DNA from: Gemmatimonadota bacterium | GTDB lineage: Bacteria; Gemmatimonadota; Gemmatimonadetes; Longimicrobiales; Gaopeijiaceae | Length of the DNA: 7,886 nt | Reading direction: 5' to 3' | NCBI GenBank assembly: GCA_030618065.1 | Contig: JAUXEE010000076.1 | Coordinates: 1 to 7,886, forward strand | Shown here: positions 1 to 5,321 of the stretch, one piece after another | Position numbering within the stretch: the first letter of the stretch is position 1 | Layout of the letters: every line of letters begins with the position of its first letter | The notes under the pieces: model-generated | Seen by the model: the letters and a program-made list of their open reading frames with translations, nothing else | The model's database searches: none | Told to the model about the DNA's origin: nothing | Program-made: the position numbers and the translations under genes

Positions 1-796
1 AAACGAATATCAGGCCCATGAGGGAGAGAATGACAGTGTGACCAGCCGTCATGTTCGCGAAGAGCCGAATCATCAAGGCGAAGGGCTTGGCCAGCTTCCC
101 GACCAGCTCTACCGGGGTCATGATCACCAGCATGATAGCCGTGCCCACCGGCCCCATGCCCTTGGGGGCGAAGAAGATGGTTTTGGCGTAACCCGCCGGC
201 CCCAGAGCCACAAATCCACTCACCTCGATAGCGATCAGACTCACCACCGCCAGGGCCCCCGTGACCATAATGTTCCCGGTCGGGCTGGCTCCCCAGGGCA
301 CGAGACCCAGGAGATTCATGGTGAGGATGAAGAAGAAGAGAGTAAGGATGAACGGAGTGTAGCCGTCGGCACCGTGGCCGATATTCCTCCGGACGATCTC
401 GTCCCGGAAGTAGATGATCATGGCCTCCAGGGCACTGGCCATCCCGCCTGGCGCTCTCCCCGCATACTTCCCTCTCACGGCCCGAGCCATGGTGAGGAAG
501 AGAGCGCAGACGATGATGCCCGCCAGGGCCATGAAGACTACATGCTTGGTGGGGGAGAGATTGACGGGGAAACCAAGAAAATGGCCGATGTCTCCCCACT
601 GGGGCAGGTGCCAAACCCCCCAGGGCAACTCGATCTCCGGGGCGTCCGCCAGGTGATGCATGAGCATCCCCCCGATGTCCGGTACGCCTCCCTCCGCCGC
701 GTGTTCTACACCCTGCTGAATAACTTCCACCCCGTGCTCCACCGCATCCGCCCCGTGTTGTCCAGCTTCCTGAAGGACCCTCAAAAAGGTCGTCAT
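1..796 (-). CDS. atpB: ATP synthase F0 subunit a, C-terminus cut off by window edge
   Basis: This is the proton-channel subunit of the F1F0 ATP synthase, an inner-membrane protein that passes protons to the c-ring. I translated 265 residues from ATG at 796; the gene continues beyond base 1. The decisive motif is at residues 244-253 (RLFANMTAGH), with the essential channel Arg at 244 (E. coli Arg210) and the conserved Asn at 248. Where E. coli has Glu219, this protein has His253, a known swap in this family. Membrane segments are visible at about 86-105, 147-166, 176-198 and 217-230. The N-terminus (about 80 residues before the first membrane segment) is long and His/Glu-rich, as in Bacteroidota- and Gemmatimonadota-type a subunits. 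The ATG overlaps the stop of the upstream atpI-like gene (ATGA), so translation is probably coupled. The identification is very secure; only the missing C-terminus is unknown. Confidence 0.96.
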   Translation of the reverse strand, partial: MTTFLRVLQEAGQHGADAVEHGVEVIQQGVEHAAEGGVPDIGGMLMHHLADAPEIELPWGVWHLPQWGDIGHFLGFPVNLSPTKHVVFMALAGIIVCALFLTMARAVRGKYAGRAPGGMASALEAMIIYFRDEIVRRNIGHGADGYTPFILTLFFFILTMNLLGLVPWGASPTGNIMVTGALAVVSLIAIEVSGFVALGPAGYAKTIFFAPKGMGPVGTAIMLVIMTPVELVGKLAKPFALMIRLFANMTAGHTVILSLMGLIFV

Positions 797-1170
797 ATGA
801 TCTCGGTGGTCTCAGCCCCCCGGGGCCTCAGGAAGAGAGGCTCCAGCAGGAGGAGTCCAAAGAAGAACCCGGCCAAGCCCAAAAGTGTCGGGGCCACCGG
901 CAACTCATCCACCTGCGTTACGACCGGAACAGCCGCCAAAATTACTCCCATCCGAACCACGGTTCCCCCAACCCAAAAAAGCAAGAACCGCTTCGTGTCT
1001 CTCCAGAACTTGATCAGCAAAAAGAAGGCCAGCATTTGAATGGGGTAGGCTACCAGGGCAGCCACAAAAATACCGGTCCTTGCCGATGGTGTAAGCCAGG
1101 GCCAGAGACCGGCATTCACAACGAGAACGACCGCAAGGGCCACTCCGCCATACCGGAAGAACTGGGTCAA
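793..1170 (-). CDS. atpI: Small four-helix membrane protein, AtpI-like (ATP synthase subunit I)
   Basis: This 125-residue hydrophobic protein lies between atpZ and atpB, where atpI is normally found. AtpI is a non-stoichiometric ATP synthase accessory protein that helps c-ring assembly. Four membrane segments are visible at about residues 8-23, 33-54, 62-84 and 93-114. A basic loop (KFWRDTKR, 54-61) separates helices 2 and 3, and the tail is short and polar. The overall shape fits the ATP synthase I chain family, but sequence similarity is weak, so the name rests mostly on position and topology. I chose TTG at 1170 because it overlaps the atpZ stop (TTGA) and has GGAG just upstream. A GTG at codon 10 is the alternative. 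The frame stays open upstream to about 1500, but there it is only antiparallel reading through atpZ and its leader and does not look like protein. The stop overlaps the atpB start (ATGA). Confidence 0.7.
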   Translation of the reverse strand: MTQFFRYGGVALAVVLVVNAGLWPWLTPSARTGIFVAALVAYPIQMLAFFLLIKFWRDTKRFLLFWVGGTVVRMGVILAAVPVVTQVDELPVAPTLLGLAGFFFGLLLLEPLFLRPRGAETTEII

Positions 1171-1424
1171 GGCTCCACGTCTTCGTTCTGGTCCTGTGGG
1201 TCCGCCACGATATGGCGATAGAGGCTGTAAAACCCGGCCCCACCCCCAACAAATGCCCCGAGAATTGTGAACAAGGGGACCGTGCCCACCTTCCCGTCGA
1301 GCCACCAACCGCCCAGAAGGAATAGGAGGGTAGACAGGGCCCATGAGAGCCCATAACCCATGTACCGGCCTGCAGCCGAAATGAGCTGGGACTGCACCGA
1401 TTCCTTCTGTTCTTGCTCGGCCAT
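1167..1424 (-). CDS. atpZ: AtpZ/AtpI-family ATP synthase accessory protein
   Basis: This 85-residue protein is the first gene of the ATP synthase operon. It has a polar, Gln/Glu-rich N-terminus (1-15), a membrane helix at about 22-41 and a second at about 50-69. The link between them, GGWWLDGKVGTVP (38-50), matches the G-x-W-L-D ... G-T-x-P pattern of the F0F1-ATPase gene1/AtpZ family, and the second helix is Gly-rich (GAFVGGGAGFY, 56-66). Members of this family are encoded at the head of atp operons and have been linked to Mg2+/Ca2+ transport or to c-ring assembly; the exact role is unsettled. ATG at 1424 is preferred. A GTG at 1427 in the same frame would sit 7 nt after GAGG (1438-1435) and is nearly as plausible. 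Its stop overlaps the TTG start of the next gene. Confidence 0.87.
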   Translation of the reverse strand: MAEQEQKESVQSQLISAAGRYMGYGLSWALSTLLFLLGGWWLDGKVGTVPLFTILGAFVGGGAGFYSLYRHIVADPQDQNEDVEP

Positions 1425-1440
1425 CACCCTCTATCCTCAA

Positions 1441-1463
1441 GGCCGTCTGAAAAAAGAGCGGCC
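1441..1463 (-). other. Leader hairpin just upstream of atpZ ribosome site
   Basis: GGCCG (1441-1445) pairs with CGGCC (1459-1463). After a one-base bulge at 1458, TCT (1446-1448) pairs with AGA (1455-1457), leaving a six-base A-rich loop on this strand (U-rich in the leftward transcript). The stem ends 3 nt before the GAGG ribosome-site candidate (1438-1435). It could protect the 5' end of the mRNA or modulate initiation. It is not a terminator, because no U-run follows the stem. Confidence 0.4.
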
Positions 1464-1465
1464 GG

Positions 1466-1494
1466 AAGTTAGGTAATTGTGATTTTTTTCGCAA
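1466..1494 (-). promoter_or_regulatory. Possible sigma-70-type promoter of the atp operon
   Basis: Reading leftward, TTGCGA (1494-1489) is followed after 17 bp by TAACTT (1471-1466). The -35 box matches the consensus at its first three bases and the -10 box at positions 1, 2 and 6, so the match is modest. It is the best-spaced pair I found upstream of atpZ. It would start transcription near 1459, leaving a leader of about 35 nt that begins in the hairpin at 1441-1463. Confidence 0.3.
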
Positions 1495-1688
1495 CTTCAT
1501 TCCAGAAGCTACCTGCCGGGCCCAAAATGCTTGACGGAATGGGATTTTTCACCTCATGTTTCCATAGAAACCTGTCCCGATGGGCAGCCATACCCATCCA
1601 TCTCAAGACAATCACTCTTCCAGAGACCAAGGAATGGACGTAGACCCAGCCAGTAGCAGCGCCGAGCAACCACCAAGTACGCGGGCCC

Positions 1689-1693
1689 GGAGG
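1689..1693 (+). promoter_or_regulatory. Ribosome binding site of CNNM-family gene
   Basis: A full GGAGG lies 5 nt before ATG 1699 and 8 nt before the adjacent in-frame ATG 1702. It supports a start at one of these two codons and does not separate them. Confidence 0.75.
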
Positions 1694-1698
1694 CGGCC

Positions 1699-2952
1699 AT
1701 GATGGTCGTGATTCCGGTAGCGGCAGCCCTCATCCTCCTCACAGCTTTCTTTTCCGCTTCGTCCACGGCCGTTTTCTCGGTCGGAGGTCCCCGAATTCGG
1801 ACCCTCCTCGAGGAAGGGTTCAAAGGCGCCCAGGAACTTTCCGAGCTTCGGTCCCGCCCAGGAGCCGTTCAAGGACTCCTTCTCTTCCTCGCCTCCCTCT
1901 CGAGCCTGCTGGCTGTTGGGCTCCTCACTGGATGGTCAGTCATGGAATGGGGATTCCCGGGCCTCCTGATCGGGCTCTTCAGCTCGGGCGCCCTGGTCCT
2001 TCTTCTAGGTGAGCTTCTGCCCCGGTCCTTCGCGGCGAGACGGTCGATCCGGGTGGCCCTGGCAGTGGCGCCGGTCACGCTGATTCTCGAGCGGTTTCTG
2101 GGCCCCGTCCTCTCACCCTTCTTCCGCCTGGAGAGTTTCCTGGCCCGAGCGGGAGGGGACAATGGGTCCACCCGGGAGGAGCGGGAGGTCCGAGAGATCA
2201 CCTCCTTGGGCCAGGAGGAAGGTGTGGTGGGGAGGGAAGAGCACGAGCTGGTCGAGCGGGCCTTCCGTCTCGATGAGCTCACGGCATGGGACGTTATGAC
2301 CCCTAGAGTGGCTATTTTCGCCTGGCGAGATTCCCTCACTCTGGAAGAGATCGTCGGAGATCTGGAGGAGGTCCCCTACTCTCGAGTTCCGGTTTACGGC
2401 GAATCGGTGGACGATGTCACGGGAATCCTCCATGTGAGGGAGATTTATCAGAGCTACATCTCAGGTCGAGGTAGTACCACCCTCAAAAGTCTCTCCCGGG
2501 AGCCTTTCTTCGTCCCGGGATCTCTTTCCCTCACCCGGTTGTTGAAGGACTTCCAGGCCCGAAGAATCCATATGGGAATCGTGGCGGACGAGTTTGGGGG
2601 CACTGACGGCCTGGTCACCCTGGAAGACGTCCTGGAGGAGTTGGTAGGGGAGATCGTCGACGAAACCGATCTCCTGGAAGAACCCCTCATCCGCATCTCC
2701 AGGAACGAGGTCATCGCCGATGGGACTCTGGATCTTCGTGAGATCAACTATGCGGTGAACGTCACCCTTCCCCAGTTGGAACACCGATCCTTGAACGGCT
2801 TCATCATCGAGGAGTTGGGCTACGTTCCGGAACGAGGGGAAAGCCTGGAACGCCAGGGAGTCAGGATCGACGTCGTGGACGCCACAGAAACCCAGGTGCT
2901 CCGGGCGCGAGTCCGGAAGATAATCCCACCCGATCTGACTGAGGACTCCTGA
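1699..2952 (+). CDS. CNNM (DUF21)/CBS-pair/CorC_HlyC membrane protein, hemolysin-family
   Basis: This 417-residue protein has the CorC/TlyC/HlyC domain order. An N-terminal CNNM membrane domain (about 1-150) has hydrophobic segments at 3-20, 59-77, 84-105 and 119-139. Two CBS motifs follow (about 195-250 and 265-322), then a C-terminal CorC_HlyC domain (about 330-410). Diagnostic strings are DVMTPR (198-203), SRVPVY (228-233), VADEFGG (295-301), VTLEDVLEELVGEI (306-319) and DE.D (321-324). Relatives are Mg2+/Co2+ exporters or transporters regulated by nucleotide binding to the CBS pair. The GELLPRS motif (104-110) of the membrane domain is intact. The usual acidic residue in the FSxSE motif is Ser22 here (FFSASSTA, 17-24), and the Asn-rich GNN-type motif of the second helix reads as Ser-rich ASLSS (65-69). 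Transport activity is therefore uncertain. The next gene starts 2 bp after this stop. Confidence 0.92.
   Translation: MMVVIPVAAALILLTAFFSASSTAVFSVGGPRIRTLLEEGFKGAQELSELRSRPGAVQGLLLFLASLSSLLAVGLLTGWSVMEWGFPGLLIGLFSSGALVLLLGELLPRSFAARRSIRVALAVAPVTLILERFLGPVLSPFFRLESFLARAGGDNGSTREEREVREITSLGQEEGVVGREEHELVERAFRLDELTAWDVMTPRVAIFAWRDSLTLEEIVGDLEEVPYSRVPVYGESVDDVTGILHVREIYQSYISGRGSTTLKSLSREPFFVPGSLSLTRLLKDFQARRIHMGIVADEFGGTDGLVTLEDVLEELVGEIVDETDLLEEPLIRISRNEVIADGTLDLREINYAVNVTLPQLEHRSLNGFIIEELGYVPERGESLERQGVRIDVVDATETQVLRARVRKIIPPDLTEDS
2941..2945 (+). promoter_or_regulatory. Ribosome binding site that supports the TTG start of the CA-like gene
   Basis: GAGGA lies within the last codons of the CNNM gene, 9 nt before TTG 2955. 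A second in-frame TTG at 2961 would be 15 nt away and is less likely. No ATG or GTG occurs near the conserved N-terminus, so a TTG start is well supported. Confidence 0.55.
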
Positions 2953-2954
2953 GT

Positions 2955-3581
2955 TTGGCCTTGATCCTTCCCTTCAACGGAAGACTCCCCCGGGTTGCAT
3001 CCGACGCCTTTCTGGCTCCCACAGCCGTTCTCATCGGAGATGTTCAGGTGGGAGCCGAGGCATCGATCTGGTTTGGAGCGGTCCTCCGGGGGGACAATCC
3101 GAGGTATGGGATCGAGGTCGGCCCTCGAAGCAACGTACAGGACAACTGCGTGGTCCACGTGGGCGATTGGCAGCCCACCATCATCGGGGCCGACGTCACC
3201 GTGGGCCATGGAGCCAAGTTCGAGAGCTGTACCATCGAGGATGGATGTGTCATTGGCATCAACACCGTGATCCTCCAGGAGGCCAGAATCGGGAAGGGCT
3301 CTCTGGTGGCAGCCAACAGTGTGGTCCTGGAAGGGACCCAGGTCCCTCCCGGGAGCCTGGTCGCCGGAGTCCCGGGAAAGGTCCGGAGAACCTTGGAGGG
3401 ATCCGCGGCCGAGTTCGTCCGGAGGAGCAGCGCTCACTATCTGGACTCCTGCAGGGAGTACCGAGCCCAAGGCATCGATGCAGAGGAACGGTGCGGGGTC
3501 TGTGGCGGGCCGACCGTGAAGCACCTCTCCAAAGTCGCCTGTCTCACCTGTGGGTCGGGGATGGAGCCTGCAGGGCCCTAG
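2955..3581 (+). CDS. Gamma-class carbonic anhydrase-like protein with C-terminal zinc-ribbon-like tail
   Basis: This 208-residue protein has a left-handed beta-helix of hexapeptide repeats (about 10-140) of the gamma carbonic anhydrase family, trimeric enzymes that interconvert CO2 and bicarbonate. Conserved catalytic-region residues are present: LRGD (Arg45, Asp47), SNVQDN (Asn60, Gln62, Asp63), and zinc ligands His68 (VVHVGD) and His85 (VGHGA). The third ligand, normally His in an LHGC-like motif, is Glu90 (AKFESC). An amphipathic stretch (about 143-173) follows the helix, as in the family. The protein then continues with CGVC (180-183) and CLTC (196-199), a C-x2-C-x12-C-x2-C pattern typical of a zinc ribbon. 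Usual members are about 170-185 residues long and lack this tail. It starts with TTG, 2 bp after the CNNM gene, so the two are probably co-translated. Alternatives are a non-enzymatic hexapeptide protein or an acyltransferase relative. The family call is strong; the activity is uncertain. Confidence 0.9.
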   Translation: MALILPFNGRLPRVASDAFLAPTAVLIGDVQVGAEASIWFGAVLRGDNPRYGIEVGPRSNVQDNCVVHVGDWQPTIIGADVTVGHGAKFESCTIEDGCVIGINTVILQEARIGKGSLVAANSVVLEGTQVPPGSLVAGVPGKVRRTLEGSAAEFVRRSSAHYLDSCREYRAQGIDAEERCGVCGGPTVKHLSKVACLTCGSGMEPAGP

Positions 3582-3592
3582 GGAAAGGCCCT
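3572..3592. terminator. Weak inverted repeat between convergent genes
   Basis: AGGGCC (3572-3577) and GGCCCT (3587-3592) form a 6-bp stem with a 9-nt loop spanning the stop codon of the carbonic-anhydrase-like gene. It lies in the 25-bp gap between convergent genes, where a bidirectional terminator would be expected. There is no T-run on either side, so intrinsic termination is doubtful. Confidence 0.3.
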
Positions 3593-3606
3593 CTCAGATT
3601 CGGCTT

Positions 3607-4392
3607 CTAAGGCATCCCCAAAAAGTTCGTCGCATACCAATTGAGGAGACGCTCCCCCCACCCATAACTGACGGACGCCCCCACGGCCAGGAAGATCCCG
3701 AAGGGCACCAGCTTTCCTGTCTTCCAGGAGATGGGGCCAAACACCACGGAGCCCAAGAGAGCCCCGAGGAAGAGGGTCAGGAGGACCCCGGGGACCCCCA
3801 GGAAGGCACCCACCATCCCCATCATCTTCAAGTCCCCACCCCCCATGGCTTCCTTCTTGAAGAGCCGGGTTCCGACCTTCGCGACCAACCAAAGGACACC
3901 AAACCCTACCCCGGCGCCCAGGAGAGCCTCCAGAACGGTCAGCCCGCCTGGGAAGGGAGCCAAAGCCAGCCCCAGGAGCCCACCACCCAGGGAGAATTGA
4001 TCGGGGATGATATAGAATCGAGCGTCGGTGATGGCGATCCCCAGGAGGATGGTGAGGAACATCGCCCCCCGGGCACTCTCTGCCGTGAGACCGTACTGCA
4101 TGAAGCACCCGGCCCAGATCAACCCAGTGGCCAACTCCACGATGGGGTACTGGGGGGAGATGGATGCGCCGCAGAACCGACACTTTCCCCGGAGGATGAC
4201 ATAACTGAGAAGAGGGACGTTGTCGTACCAACGAATCGCTGTTCCGCAGCCTGGGCAATGGGAGGGAGGGCTGACCACCGATTCTTCCGAGGGCCACCGG
4301 AGGGTGCATACGTTCAGGAACGAACCGAGCATCAGCCCGACGAGCCCGGCCGAGGCAGCGACCAGCCATTGGCCTTGAAGGGGAAACCCCAT
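3607..4392 (-). CDS. pilD: Prepilin peptidase / N-methyltransferase (type IV leader peptidase, A24 family)
   Basis: This 261-residue polytopic inner-membrane enzyme would cleave the leader of type IV prepilins and type II secretion pseudopilins and methylate the new N-terminus. The N-terminal membrane segment carries GSFLNV (23-28), typical of the family. The cytoplasmic loop has two Cys pairs, CPGC (46-49) and CRFC (71-74), the zinc-binding hallmark of the bifunctional enzymes. The two catalytic aspartates are visible: Asp123 in ITDARFYIIPD (121-131) and Asp187 in GGGD (184-187, followed by LKM). About seven further hydrophobic segments follow, and the length is normal. PFGIF (230-234) replaces the usual PFGPF. 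The ATG shares one base with the stop of the upstream methyltransferase (TGATG), so the two are in one operon. No pilus genes are in the window, so its substrates must be encoded elsewhere. Confidence 0.95.
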   Translation of the reverse strand: MGFPLQGQWLVAASAGLVGLMLGSFLNVCTLRWPSEESVVSPPSHCPGCGTAIRWYDNVPLLSYVILRGKCRFCGASISPQYPIVELATGLIWAGCFMQYGLTAESARGAMFLTILLGIAITDARFYIIPDQFSLGGGLLGLALAPFPGGLTVLEALLGAGVGFGVLWLVAKVGTRLFKKEAMGGGDLKMMGMVGAFLGVPGVLLTLFLGALLGSVVFGPISWKTGKLVPFGIFLAVGASVSYGWGERLLNWYATNFLGMP

Positions 4393-5192
4393 CAGTTCTC
4401 CCTGTCTTTCCCTGAGGAATGGCTGAGGGCGAAGAGTAGTATGGCCCCGGCCAACCCTGCGTTCAATGAGTCCACCCCCGGCGCCATGGGAATCGCCAGG
4501 ACCCTGGCGGCTCTCTCCAAAAGCTCCTCCCGGGGTCCTGCTCCCTCATTCCCCACCACCAGGGCCCAAGGCGGACGAGTCCCGCCAACGCCCATCTCTT
4601 CCCCGCCGGCATCGGCAACCAGGAGAGGTATCCCTTTCCCCTCGAGCCAAACCGCCACGTCGTTCCAGGGTAACCGAAGAACGGGGGTGTGGGCCAGGGC
4701 CCCGGCGGAAGCTCGCACCACCTTGGGATTAAAGGGATCGACGGTTCCTTCCAGGGCGAAAACTCCGCTCAACCCGAAGGCCCGGGCTGCCCGAACCAGG
4801 GTGCCGACATTCCCCGGGTCCTGGACCCCATCAAGCAGCAAGACCCTTGGAGCCGGGGAAGCCCCCATCAGGGCGAGGGGATCCTGGGGCTCCCTCACGA
4901 CCAAGAGAACTCCCTGGGGGCGCTCCGTATCCGAGAGATTCTCCAACTCTTGGTCCGACACCTCCTCCAAGGGGAGGTCGGAGGCCGCCAGCAGCTTAAT
5001 CAGGTCACGCCCCGCCTGGGACCCGGAGAGACGGGAGGAGAAGAGGCCGAAACGGACCTCTGACGTGAGATCTCCCCTGAGGACCTCACGAGCCCCTCGG
5101 ACTCCCTCCACGATGAAGTGCCCTTCTCGAGGCCTGAACCGGGGGTTCCGGAGGCGCTCCACGAGCTTGGCTTTTCCCTTGCTCAGAGCCAT
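4392..5192 (-). CDS. TrmH/SpoU-family 2'-O-ribose RNA methyltransferase
   Basis: This 266-residue SPOUT enzyme would methylate a ribose 2'-hydroxyl in rRNA or tRNA using S-adenosylmethionine. An N-terminal SpoU substrate-binding domain (about 9-100) opens with RNPRFRPREGHFIVEG (15-30). The C-terminal knotted catalytic domain has all three family motifs: motif 1 DGVQDPGNVGTLVRAA (121-136, key Asn128 and Arg134), motif 2 VVGNEGAG (212-219, Glu216) and motif 3 IPMAPGVDSLNAGLAGA (234-250, Ser242-Leu-Asn). Length and layout resemble RlmB/TsnR-like proteins, but the exact target base cannot be told from this sequence. ATG 5192 is chosen because the recognisable domain starts just after it. The frame remains open far upstream, but that part runs antisense through thiD. 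The ribosome site is weak (GATGAG). The gene is upstream of, and coupled to, the prepilin peptidase. Confidence 0.94.
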   Translation of the reverse strand: MALSKGKAKLVERLRNPRFRPREGHFIVEGVRGAREVLRGDLTSEVRFGLFSSRLSGSQAGRDLIKLLAASDLPLEEVSDQELENLSDTERPQGVLLVVREPQDPLALMGASPAPRVLLLDGVQDPGNVGTLVRAARAFGLSGVFALEGTVDPFNPKVVRASAGALAHTPVLRLPWNDVAVWLEGKGIPLLVADAGGEEMGVGGTRPPWALVVGNEGAGPREELLERAARVLAIPMAPGVDSLNAGLAGAILLFALSHSSGKDREN

Positions 5193-5321
5193 GCGCTCAT
5201 CAGCCTGTTCGGGTTTCCGCTGGGGAAGGAGGCATTTCGCTTCCACTGCTATTCTATACTTTAACCGAAGCCCGCTCTCGGGAAGCAGACCGTTCAGCTG
5301 CGGATCAACTTCAGGAATACC
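5193..5321. promoter_or_regulatory. Divergent promoter region, SpoU methyltransferase / thiD
   Basis: This 129-bp spacer separates two genes transcribed away from each other. Its AT-richest part is 5234-5267. On the plus strand TATACT (5255-5260) matches five of six -10 consensus bases and would give a thiD leader of about 55 nt, but there is no good -35 box 16-18 bp upstream. On the minus strand the same island reads TATAGAAT, a possible -10 for the methyltransferase. AGGA (5313-5316) is a good thiD ribosome site, 5 nt before ATG 5322. I looked for thiamine-pyrophosphate riboswitch elements and found none. Confidence 0.4.

Larger units (their letters stand above)
1425..1698. promoter_or_regulatory. 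Divergent intergenic region between atp operon and CNNM gene
   Basis: This 274-bp stretch should hold the promoters of both the leftward atp operon and the rightward CNNM-CA pair. It is more AT-rich than its flanks around 1441-1571. It contains at least four small inverted repeats: 1441-1463, 1493-1510, 1558-1571 and 1579-1598. A 66-codon reading frame at 1469-1669 (minus) has no ribosome site or recognisable composition, and I do not believe it. An in-frame TAG at 1654-1656 bounds the CNNM gene on its 5' side. I see no match to a known riboswitch. Confidence 0.6.

Noticed and set aside
38..1039. 333-codon plus-strand open frame across atpB and the atpI-like gene
   Set aside because: It is antisense to two recognisable membrane proteins, is rich in His, Arg, Pro and Gly, and has no known motif or ribosome site. 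It is a GC-rich shadow.
1171..1500. Upstream in-frame extension of the atpI-like gene (110 codons)
   Set aside because: It overlaps atpZ completely in another frame and has no membrane-protein character; the TTGA junction explains the real start.
1469..1669. 66-codon minus-strand frame in the divergent intergenic region
   Set aside because: No ribosome site, no recognisable family, and it covers probable promoter sequence.
2820..3524. 234-codon minus-strand frame opposite the carbonic-anhydrase-like gene
   Set aside because: The plus strand encodes a clear hexapeptide beta-helix with conserved residues; the reverse frame has no family features.
5262..5321. Thiamine-pyrophosphate riboswitch before thiD
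   Set aside because: The spacer is short, and the conserved CUGAGA and GAUAAUACC-type elements are absent.
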